Assembly (NCBI RefSeq): GCF_020829685.1
Contig: NZ_JAIVFR010000463.1
Coordinates: 1 to 5,728 of the forward strand
DNA length: 5,728 bases
Direction of reading: 5' to 3'
Origin: Nostoc sp. CHAB 5715
GTDB lineage: Bacteria; Cyanobacteriota; Cyanobacteriia; Cyanobacteriales; Nostocaceae
The notes under the pieces: model-generated
What the model was told of the DNA's origin: nothing
Databases searched by the model: none
The model's input: only the letters and a program-made list of their open reading frames with translations
Translations under genes and position numbers: made by a program
Part shown: one piece after another, positions 1 to 5,298 of the stretch
Position numbering within the stretch: position 1 is the first letter of the stretch
Layout of the letters: each line of letters starts with the position of its first letter

Positions 1-119
1 CTGTTGAGAATCAGGGATTATTTTTGGTGCAATTAACTATGAAGCAACTATCAATCAACTATATTGATAGATTCGCTTTAATAAAAATTAGAAAACGTAA
101 TACAAGGGACACAATGTAA
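1..119. other. Unassigned left flank ending at desaturase breakpoint
   Basis: This AT-rich stretch precedes the abrupt start of desaturase homology. On the + strand, the frame shared with the desaturase is open from base 3 to a TAA at 117-119, giving 38 residues that end in RKRNTRDTM. I do not recognise this peptide and it shows no desaturase features, in particular no HRxxTHR box. It may be the tail of a gene entering from the left, the edge of an inserted element, or chance. The reverse strand gives no convincing reading frame. The stretch contains a perfect 8-bp inverted repeat (listed separately). Confidence 0.4.
48..70. repeat. Perfect 8-bp inverted repeat with 7-nt spacer
   Basis: CTATCAAT at 48-55 is mirrored by ATTGATAG at 63-70 around a 7-nt spacer. 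CAACTAT also occurs twice in direct orientation, at 45-51 and 56-62. There is no T-run after it, so it is not a standard terminator. It could be an operator, a recombinase arm pair (tyrosine recombinase core sites have short inverted arms around a 6-8 bp spacer), or chance in AT-rich DNA. It lies about 50 bases left of the desaturase breakpoint. Confidence 0.4.
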
Positions 120-755
120 GTTCCTAAGTGGTTAGAGTATGCGATCGCCCTCATTGGAGCGTTGGCTTTGCAAGGTGGGCCAATTTTTTGGGTAGGTGGA
201 CACCGCCAGCATCACGCCCATACAGAAGATATTAATTTAGACCCCTACTCTGCCCAAAGAGGCTTTTGGTGGAGCCATATACTGTGGATTTTCTACCCGC
301 GTCCAGAATTTTTTGACTATGATACCTATAAAAAATATGCCCCTGACCTAGCAAGACAACCCTATTATTGCTGGTTAGATCGCTACTTCTTGCTATTGCA
401 AATACCCTTCGGGCTGCTGCTTTATGCTTTAGGAGGATGGTCTTTCGTATTCTACGGAGTGTTTCTCAGATGTGTCTTGCTTTGGCACTCAACCTGGTTT
501 GTGAACTCAGCATCACACCTGTGGGGTTATCGCACCTTTGATGCCAATGATGGCGCTCGTAATCTTTGGTGGGTATCCATCGTCACTTATGGAGAAGGAT
601 GGCACAATAACCATCATACTTATCCCCACATGGCAAAATCTGGGTTTTCTTGGTGGGAGATTGATGTTACTTGGTGGAGCATCCTAGTTTTACAGACTTT
701 GGGTTTAGCCAAAAAAGTTGTTTCGCGTCCTCCTCAAGGTGCAACTCACGGCTAA
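120..755 (+). pseudogene. desC: Delta-9 fatty-acid desaturase (DesC-type), N-terminal part missing
   Basis: Membrane-bound di-iron acyl-lipid desaturases of this family introduce a cis double bond at C9 of membrane lipid acyl chains, using ferredoxin in cyanobacteria. Homology begins at about base 118-120 with VPKWLEYA, the segment that normally follows directly after the first histidine box (HRxxTHR). Present are GGPIFWVG leading into box 2 HRQHH (codons at 201-215), the DPYSAQRGFWWSH segment, a hydrophobic hairpin at about 387-495, the NSASH motif, and box 3 HNNHH (603-617). About 80 N-terminal residues with box 1 and the first membrane helices are absent. A TAA at 117-119 closes the frame immediately upstream, and the first in-frame start inside the homology is a TTG at 162, which would give 197 residues against the family's usual 270-300. 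A protein without box 1 cannot assemble the normal di-iron site. I infer either a decayed gene or the downstream half of a gene split by an inserted element. The family assignment is firm; desC1/C2/C3 class is not decided. Confidence 0.85.
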
Positions 756-785
756 ATTGCAACTAAATTACCATGAATTTGTTAT

Positions 786-810
786 GCCGATTGCTTCTTG
801 CAGTCGGCTT
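786..810 (+). terminator. Stem-loop after desaturase, possible terminator
   Basis: GCCGATTGC (786-794) pairs with GCAGTCGGC (800-808) to form a 9-bp stem with one G-U pair and a TTCTT loop. It lies 30 bases after the desaturase stop. Only two T residues follow, so intrinsic termination would be weak. It may instead be an mRNA 3'-end stabiliser. It separates the desaturase remnant from the membrane-protein gene. Confidence 0.45.
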
Positions 811-844
811 AATAAACTGTTACGCATTCTAATTGCATATTTAA

Positions 845-1267
845 ATGATGATTAATACTTCTAGGTTTCGCCAGACGATTCTGCTAGCTATCATCACACT
901 CAACCTCATTTCTACTTGGCTACACTACATAGATAATGCATTATTTTTGAGTAGATATCCTGGCCCCGCATGGTTCACTTCTGTTGGAGTAATTAGTACT
1001 GTGATTGTGATGACTCCAGTTGGATTATTGGGATATTGCTTTTACAACAAAAGCATGTTTTGGTCGGCGTACTTTTTATTAGTTTTATACTCAATCACTA
1101 GTATCTCCAGTCCAGTCCATTATCTCTTCCCGATGGTTGCTCCCATGTCTTTGAAAATGCATAGCCTAATTTGGCTGGATGGAGTTATGGGACTGTTACT
1201 GATAGGTTTTTTGCTGTGGTCTAGTTTTGTATTGAAAGAGTGGCGTAGTACACCAACTGTAAATTGA
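845..1267 (+). CDS. Four-helix membrane protein of unknown function
   Basis: The 140-residue product is largely hydrophobic, with four likely transmembrane helices at about residues 11-27, 45-66, 72-90 and 108-130, a short basic N-terminus and a polar KEWRSTPTVN tail. Polar residues sit at helix ends: H27 and D30-N31 in LHYIDN, the RYPGPAW loop (37-43), H92 in SSPVHYLF, and H106 plus D112 in MHSLIWLDG. These His and Asp residues could be functional (metal or proton binding), but that is inference. I do not recognise a named family. The start is ATG 845 or ATG 848; neither has a clear Shine-Dalgarno. It is 89 bases from the desaturase stop and behind a stem-loop, so it is probably transcribed separately. 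Length, composition and a clean reading frame support a real gene. Confidence 0.75.
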   Translation: MMINTSRFRQTILLAIITLNLISTWLHYIDNALFLSRYPGPAWFTSVGVISTVIVMTPVGLLGYCFYNKSMFWSAYFLLVLYSITSISSPVHYLFPMVAPMSLKMHSLIWLDGVMGLLLIGFLLWSSFVLKEWRSTPTVN

Positions 1268-1344
1268 CATAGCATCATATATAACTAAAATTGCTCCCCA
1301 TTTTCTTAAGTCTAATTAAATAAAATCTGTTACTAGCTATTTCA

Positions 1345-1372
1345 CGGTAAAATCTAACGGTTTAAATTACCG
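1345..1372. repeat. Short inverted repeat ahead of Rpn-family gene
   Basis: CGGTAA at 1345-1350 is mirrored by TTACCG at 1367-1372 with a 16-nt spacer, and ACGGT is also repeated directly at 1344-1348 and 1357-1361. The group ends 13 bases before the GTG start of the next gene, a position where an operator or a translation-blocking hairpin could act. The arms are only 6 bp, so chance is possible. Confidence 0.25.
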
Positions 1373-1385
1373 CAATACATCAAAC

Positions 1386-2207
1386 GTGAAAACTGACAGC
1401 ATTTTTTATCGCCTTTTTCAAGAATTTCCTGGCATCTTTTTTGAATTAATTGGTAATCCACCCCAAACGGCAGAGGGTTATAAATTCTCCTCAATTGAAA
1501 TTAAGCAAACTGCATTCCGTATAGATGGCGTTTTTCTCCCAACACAAGGGGAAGAAAATCCGATTTACTTTGTTGAAGTCCAGTTTCAAACCGACACAGA
1601 AATTTATTCCCGCTTATTTTCAGAAATTTATTTATACTTACGTCAAAATAAACCTAAAAATTCTTGGCGAGGAGTAGTTATCTATCCCAATCGCAGTTTA
1701 GATACAGCAGATATCAGGAATTACAGTGAATTTTTCACAAGTGGGCGCATCAGTCGCATTTATCTTAATGAATTAGGTGAAACTGCATCATTGCCAGTTG
1801 GAATTGCTACGATGAAATTAGTGGTCGATGAAGAGGAGACAGCAATTACATCTGCTAGGCAGTTAATAGACAGAACCCAGCAAGAAATCAACATTGAACC
1901 ACAACGGCGGCAGTTACTAGAATTAATAGAGACAATACTAGTTTACAAGTTTCCGACGATGAGTCGAGAGGAGATTGAAGGTATGTTTGGGTTAAGTGAT
2001 TTGAAACAAACACGAGTTTATCAAGAAGGCAAGCAAGAAGGTAAACAGGAAGGCAAGCAAGAAGGAGCGCGTGAAGAAAAGTTTAGAATGATACCTTTGT
2101 TGTTGAGATTGGGATTGAGTTTTGAAGAAACAGCGAAAGAGTTAGGTTTGAGCCTAGAAGAGATTCAGCAAGAAATGCAAAAACAGCCTCCAAGTCAGGA
2201 TACGTAA
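1386..2207 (+). CDS. Rpn-family PD-(D/E)XK nuclease-like protein
   Basis: This 273-residue protein matches the cyanobacterial Rpn group (recombination-promoting nuclease / putative transposase, PD-(D/E)XK superfamily). Family members are DNA nucleases linked to recombination and, in E. coli, to phage defence. The N-terminus (KTDSIFYRLFQEFPGIFFELIG) is the group's usual opening and supports the GTG start at 1386; no strong Shine-Dalgarno precedes it. The candidate catalytic core is R45-I-D47-G followed by Y61-F-V-E64-V-Q66, with Q where the textbook motif has K, which is common in this group. Residues 78-130 continue the nuclease fold. Residues 213-228 are four tandem QEGK-like units in a charged helical linker. 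Residues 235-265 (MIPLLLRLGLSFEETAKELGLSLEEIQ) form the typical C-terminal helical domain. The gene appears intact. It stands alone, 118 bases after the membrane-protein gene and 77 before dus. Whether it cuts DNA cannot be told from sequence. Confidence 0.85.
   Translation: MKTDSIFYRLFQEFPGIFFELIGNPPQTAEGYKFSSIEIKQTAFRIDGVFLPTQGEENPIYFVEVQFQTDTEIYSRLFSEIYLYLRQNKPKNSWRGVVIYPNRSLDTADIRNYSEFFTSGRISRIYLNELGETASLPVGIATMKLVVDEEETAITSARQLIDRTQQEINIEPQRRQLLELIETILVYKFPTMSREEIEGMFGLSDLKQTRVYQEGKQEGKQEGKQEGAREEKFRMIPLLLRLGLSFEETAKELGLSLEEIQQEMQKQPPSQDT
2022..2069 (+). repeat. Four tandem 12-bp in-frame repeats (QEGK units)
   Basis: Four consecutive 12-bp units resembling CAAGAAGGCAAG (2022-2033, 2034-2045, 2046-2057, 2058-2069) encode QEGK, QEGK, QEGK and QEGA in the Rpn-family gene. 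The first three units differ only at third codon positions; the fourth diverges in its last codon. Such units can expand or contract by slippage in steps of four residues without breaking the frame. Similar Q/E-G-K/R runs are common in this family. Confidence 0.9.
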
Positions 2208-2220
2208 CCTACAATTATCC

Positions 2221-2228
2221 GCGATCGC
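2221..2228. repeat. HIP1 octamer GCGATCGC
   Basis: The perfect palindrome GCGATCGC lies in the 77-base gap between the Rpn-family gene and dus. Two more copies occur at 141-148 (inside the desaturase remnant) and 3141-3148 (inside dus). HIP1 is heavily over-represented in many cyanobacterial genomes and is the main compositional pointer to the host lineage. No copy lies in the 2.5 kb to the right of 3148. Confidence 0.9.
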
Positions 2229-2284
2229 AGATACCTCTAAATATTCCTGCTATTTTCCATTCCCATTAATTTTTTATTTTTTGT

Positions 2285-3340
2285 ATGATTTCGCTCTCTC
2301 CCATTCTGCAAGCTAGACTCTCCCAACCCCTCAAAATTGGCTCCTTCGAGGTAAAAAGTCGCGTTCTCCAGTCGCCTCTATCTGGGGTGACAGATATGGT
2401 GTTTCGCCGGATTGTGCGTCGCTATGCGCCAGATTCGATGATGTATACCGAAATGGTAAATGCTACAGGGTTGCATTATGTCAAGCAGTTACCCAAAATC
2501 ATGGAGGTAGACCCAAATGAGCGCCCAATTAGCGTTCAACTATTTGATTGTCGTCCAGATTTCCTCGCAGAAGCAGCAATAAAAGCAGTTGCCGAAGGTG
2601 CTGATACTGTAGATATTAATATGGGTTGTCCGGTAAATAAAATTACCAAAAATGGTGGTGGTTCTTCGTTGTTGCGGCAACCAGAAGTAGCAGAGGCAAT
2701 TGTGCGGGAAGTGGTAAAAGCTGTTGATGTACCTGTGACAGTAAAAACCCGTATTGGCTGGAATGATAACGAAATTACTATTCTCGACTTTGCCAAGCGG
2801 ATGGAAGATGCCGGGGCAAAAATGATCACAGTCCACGGACGCACCCGCGCCCAAGGATACAATGGCAATGCCCGTTGGGAATGGATTGCGCGTGTAAAAG
2901 AAGTGCTTTCTATCCCAGTGATTGGGAATGGAGATATTTTTTCCGTTGAAGCGGCGGTGAAATGTTTAGAACAAACTGGTGCTGATGGTGTGATGTGTTC
3001 CCGTGGAACTTTGGGTTATCCATTTTTGGTGGGAGAAATTGATCACTTCCTAAAAACTGGAGAGATGTTAGCATCACCAACCCCGATTGGGCGCTTGGAA
3101 TGTGCAAGAGATCATTTACAAGCCTTGTGGGAATATAAAGGCGATCGCGGTGTACGTCAAGCCCGTAAGCACATGACTTGGTATGCTAAAGGTTTCGTTG
3201 GTGCTGCCGAACTCCGAGGACAGCTAAGTTTAGTTGAAAAGGTAGATCAAGGTTTGGCAATGATTGACCAAGCAATTGAAAAATTGGCTAATGGTTATGA
3301 ATTAGAGGAAGAAGCGCAAGGTAGTTTGGTAATGCTTTGA
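2285..3340 (+). CDS. dusB: tRNA-dihydrouridine synthase (DusB/NifR3 type)
   Basis: This FMN enzyme reduces uridines in the D-loop region of tRNA to dihydrouridine with NADPH in the cytoplasm. At 351 residues it has full family length. Landmarks in order are the FMN-binding opening SPLSGVTD (30-37), TEMVNA (55-60), SVQLF (83-87), DINMGCPVNKI with the catalytic Cys115 (110-120), KTRIGW with FMN-contacting Lys154 (154-159), ITVHGRTRAQGYNG (181-194), IGNGDIFS (213-220), GADGVMCSRGTLGYPF (232-247), and the C-terminal helical tRNA-binding domain with RKHMTWYAKGF (294-304). All key residues are present, so it should be active. The ATG at 2285 follows a T-rich leader without a visible Shine-Dalgarno. 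DusB/NifR3 is the closest subfamily by motif style, but the exact subfamily, and thus the target uridine, is less certain than the enzyme class. It is a housekeeping gene flanked by accessory genes. Confidence 0.95.
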   Translation: MISLSPILQARLSQPLKIGSFEVKSRVLQSPLSGVTDMVFRRIVRRYAPDSMMYTEMVNATGLHYVKQLPKIMEVDPNERPISVQLFDCRPDFLAEAAIKAVAEGADTVDINMGCPVNKITKNGGGSSLLRQPEVAEAIVREVVKAVDVPVTVKTRIGWNDNEITILDFAKRMEDAGAKMITVHGRTRAQGYNGNARWEWIARVKEVLSIPVIGNGDIFSVEAAVKCLEQTGADGVMCSRGTLGYPFLVGEIDHFLKTGEMLASPTPIGRLECARDHLQALWEYKGDRGVRQARKHMTWYAKGFVGAAELRGQLSLVEKVDQGLAMIDQAIEKLANGYELEEEAQGSLVML

Positions 3341-3350
3341 AAAATGAATA

Positions 3351-3380
3351 TTACAAAAATTTCCTTTATTACTCTATACT
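3351..3380 (+). promoter_or_regulatory. Tentative promoter ahead of uma2-like gene
   Basis: TATACT at 3375-3380 is a good -10 hexamer. TTACAA at 3351-3356 is a poor -35 (three matches to TTGACA) at an 18-nt spacing. A second -10-like element, TATATT, overlaps just downstream at 3384-3389. The position between the dus stop and the next start suits a promoter for the uma2-ATPase-TOPRIM group. Confidence 0.35.
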
Positions 3381-3403
3381 TTGTATATTTAACAAGCCAA
3401 AGT

Positions 3404-3408
3404 GGAGG
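3404..3408 (+). promoter_or_regulatory. Shine-Dalgarno GGAGG deciding the uma2 start
   Basis: GGAGG sits 6 nt before the ATG at 3415. An upstream in-frame TTG at 3337 would add 26 residues but overlaps the dus stop, lacks a ribosome site and adds sequence with no family match, so ATG 3415 is preferred. Confidence 0.75.
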
Positions 3409-3414
3409 CTCACA

Positions 3415-3969
3415 ATGTTAGTTTCCAAACACAACGATGTTGTATCCGTCCCTCAAATCCTCTCTTTAGAAGACTTCATGGCAAATCCTCCAGACGGAAT
3501 GGAGTGGGTAGACGAGCAACTAGTAGAAAAAACAGGGATGACATTAAAACATAGTGAAATTGAATCAAGTCTTGGTTTTTACTGGAGAAGTTACATCAAC
3601 TCCAATCAAGTAGGTGGGAAAGTTTACACTGAAGTACCTTGTCGCACATATAAACAGGGGCGTCGTCCTGATGTGGCTTATCTGACGCCGGATTTGGTAA
3701 GTGAGTTTGGTGATGTTCCCACTTTGCCCCAGAGTTTCCCACTAATTGCTGAAATAGTTTCACCCACCGATTTAGCTGAAGACTTATTTATAAAAGCCCA
3801 GGAGTATTTGCAGTCTGGTTGCGAGGAAATTTGGCTAGTATTTCCTGAAAGTCGGTTAGTTTTTGTAATGACTGATAATCAGGTTTTGGGCTTTAAAGCT
3901 GGTGATGTGGTTAGTACTCAAAAAGTATTGTTAGGTTTTAATGTGGCTGTAGATGAATTGTTAAGTTGA
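3415..3969 (+). CDS. Uma2-family (DUF820) nuclease-like protein
   Basis: From the ATG at 3415 the product is 184 residues, the normal size for Uma2/DUF820 proteins, a PD-(D/E)XK family present in many copies per cyanobacterial genome and of poorly known biological role. Visible landmarks are the N-terminal LSLEDFMANPPDGMEWVDEQ segment (the family's 'yElidG' region), KHSEI, then the putative active site: RRPDVAYL (Asp86), IAEIVSPTD (Glu113), and the downstream Lys127 in LFIKAQEYLQSG, followed by the family's CEEIWLVFPESR strand. All expected acidic and basic positions are filled, so catalytic competence is plausible. It begins 74 bases after dus with its own ribosome site and possible promoter, and ends 21 bases before the ATPase gene, so co-transcription with the ATPase and TOPRIM genes is likely. 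Whether it works with them is unproven, since Uma2 genes are scattered widely in these genomes. Confidence 0.88.
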   Translation: MLVSKHNDVVSVPQILSLEDFMANPPDGMEWVDEQLVEKTGMTLKHSEIESSLGFYWRSYINSNQVGGKVYTEVPCRTYKQGRRPDVAYLTPDLVSEFGDVPTLPQSFPLIAEIVSPTDLAEDLFIKAQEYLQSGCEEIWLVFPESRLVFVMTDNQVLGFKAGDVVSTQKVLLGFNVAVDELLS

Positions 3970-3990
3970 AAGAGACTTGTTTTAAATCCT

Positions 3991-5298
3991 ATGAATCAAC
4001 CACTACTTCGCTTTGTTGCTAGCAAAAATTATAAAAATCTGTCTTTAGATAAAGTAGTTGAGCTAAAAAAACTCAATATATTTATAGGTTCAAACGGTTC
4101 AGGCAAAAGCAACTTTATCAGTTGTTTAAAATTTTTAAAAGATAGCTTAACTACTATTCCTGATGAAAGTCGGGGTGTTAGTAGTTTTGAAAATGCAGTT
4201 ACTCAAATTGGTGCTAATCGAATTTTAGATGGCAGTATAGCAAGCCCTGCTGTAGTAACACTTGCTTATTGTTTTTCACAATTTTCCCAAACTGGTACTC
4301 CCGGAAGAAACAGTGGAATTCTTGATTTGAAGATTTATGTTGACAAAAACCAACCAAGAGTTAATATTTCCGAAGAATGTTTATATAGCGGAGAAGATTT
4401 ACATGAATCAGCTTCATCAAAACCTTTCTATTATTATAAGTTTCATGACAGGGAAGCGGGCAAAGGCGCTGTATCAGTTTATGATAGTCCCGGACAAAAT
4501 TCCAGCACTCATTTTGAACCTTTAGACAATATAGATACCAATTCTTTGGGGCTTTCTGCTATTCCTCGGCTGCTTGAATATAGCCAATATCCTCCCGAAA
4601 GCACACCTGTTTTCAGAATTAGAAGAGACCTTGTTGAATTTATTTCCAAATGGCAATTTTACAATGCCAACAATATGGATTTAAATCAAATTAGAACGGC
4701 AGAACCTAAAATAGGAGGAAGTGATATTTATTTATCTTCATCTGGAGATAATTTACCACTAGTTTTAGATAATTTGACTCAGCAAGATATCGACTTCGAG
4801 GACAGCATCAACAAGGCAATGAAGTCGATTTTACCAAAAACTCGTCGTCTAAGACCTATACGTTCTGGTCGCTTGTCTCTGACTGTAGAATGGTATTTTC
4901 ATGATATTAAGGAAGCTTTTTATCTAAATGAAATGTCAGATGGAACTGTCAGAATGCTTTGTTGGGCTACTATATTACATTCTCCAGTTCTCCCTTCATT
5001 GCTAGTCATTGATGAGCCAGAATTAGGATTGCACATATCGTGGATGCCAATTTTAGCAGAGTGGATTAAAAAAGCTGCCGCGAAAACCCAATTAATTATC
5101 ACCACACATAGTCCCGATCTTTTAGATCATTTCACGGATTGTTTAGAAAATGTTTTTTGTTTTGCTTCAGAAGATAAAACACATTTCTCTATCAAAACAC
5201 TCTCCAAAGAAATGCTAAATCAAAAATTAAAAGAAGGATGGCAATTAGGTGATTTATATGGTGTTGGCGACCCCAGTATTGGAGGATGGCCGTGGTAG
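3991..5298 (+). CDS. OLD/RecF-style AAA (ABC-type) ATPase
   Basis: This 435-residue protein has a complete ABC-type ATPase core split around a central insertion. Walker A is GSNGSGKS (33-40), preceded by the LKKLNIFIG strand typical of RecF/OLD/SMC-like proteins. A central region at about 100-290 carries no motif I recognise. The signature-like LNEMSDGT (312-319) is followed by Walker B LLVIDEPE (337-344, Asp341 and Glu342), LGLH (345-348), and the switch-histidine segment TTHSPDLLD (371-379). The C-terminal LGDLYGVGDPSIGGWPW resembles the 'LG-[DE]-L-W...GG.PW' ending I associate with stand-alone ATPases of this type. No TOPRIM domain is fused to it; a TOPRIM-like protein is encoded by the overlapping next gene. 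By family knowledge such ATPases sense or load onto DNA and control a partner nuclease. No strong Shine-Dalgarno precedes ATG 3991, so the start relies on the N-terminal strand and reading-frame length. Defence is inferred from the gene pair. Confidence 0.88.
   Translation: MNQPLLRFVASKNYKNLSLDKVVELKKLNIFIGSNGSGKSNFISCLKFLKDSLTTIPDESRGVSSFENAVTQIGANRILDGSIASPAVVTLAYCFSQFSQTGTPGRNSGILDLKIYVDKNQPRVNISEECLYSGEDLHESASSKPFYYYKFHDREAGKGAVSVYDSPGQNSSTHFEPLDNIDTNSLGLSAIPRLLEYSQYPPESTPVFRIRRDLVEFISKWQFYNANNMDLNQIRTAEPKIGGSDIYLSSSGDNLPLVLDNLTQQDIDFEDSINKAMKSILPKTRRLRPIRSGRLSLTVEWYFHDIKEAFYLNEMSDGTVRMLCWATILHSPVLPSLLVIDEPELGLHISWMPILAEWIKKAAAKTQLIITTHSPDLLDHFTDCLENVFCFASEDKTHFSIKTLSKEMLNQKLKEGWQLGDLYGVGDPSIGGWPW
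5281..5285 (+). promoter_or_regulatory. Shine-Dalgarno GGAGG inside the end of the ATPase gene
   Basis: GGAGG lies 6 nt before a GTG at 5292 but directly abuts an in-frame ATG at 5286 with no spacer. The spacing favours GTG 5292 as the start of the TOPRIM-like gene, although ATG 5286 would add only two residues. The site is within codons for the last ATPase residues, so ribosomes finishing the ATPase could reinitiate here. Confidence 0.65.

Noticed and set aside
64..92. Possible promoter (TTGATA then AT-rich) before the desaturase remnant.
   Set aside because: No -10 hexamer at acceptable spacing; the AT-rich background makes the match uninformative.
162..755. Treating the desaturase from TTG 162 as a complete short desaturase.
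   Set aside because: Homology continues upstream of 162 to about 120, and the first histidine box needed for the di-iron centre is missing, so it is a truncated copy.
2255..2284. T-rich run before dus as a terminator for the Rpn-family gene.
   Set aside because: There is no stem-loop in front of the T-run, so an intrinsic terminator cannot be supported.
2536..2868. Long open frames on the reverse strand inside dus (also 2540-2854 and 2910-3107).
   Set aside because: They lie fully opposite a strongly conserved dihydrouridine synthase, have no recognisable domain and no ribosome site, and are typical antisense shadows.
3337..3414. Upstream TTG extension of the Uma2-like protein.
   Set aside because: It overlaps the dus stop, has no Shine-Dalgarno and adds 26 residues unlike the family, whereas ATG 3415 has GGAGG at ideal spacing.
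4337..4525. Overlapping + strand frame of 62 codons inside the ATPase gene, and a reverse frame at 4920-5105.
   Set aside because: Both sit within the ATPase coding region, have no family resemblance, and the 4920-5105 frame is opposite the Walker B and signature motifs.
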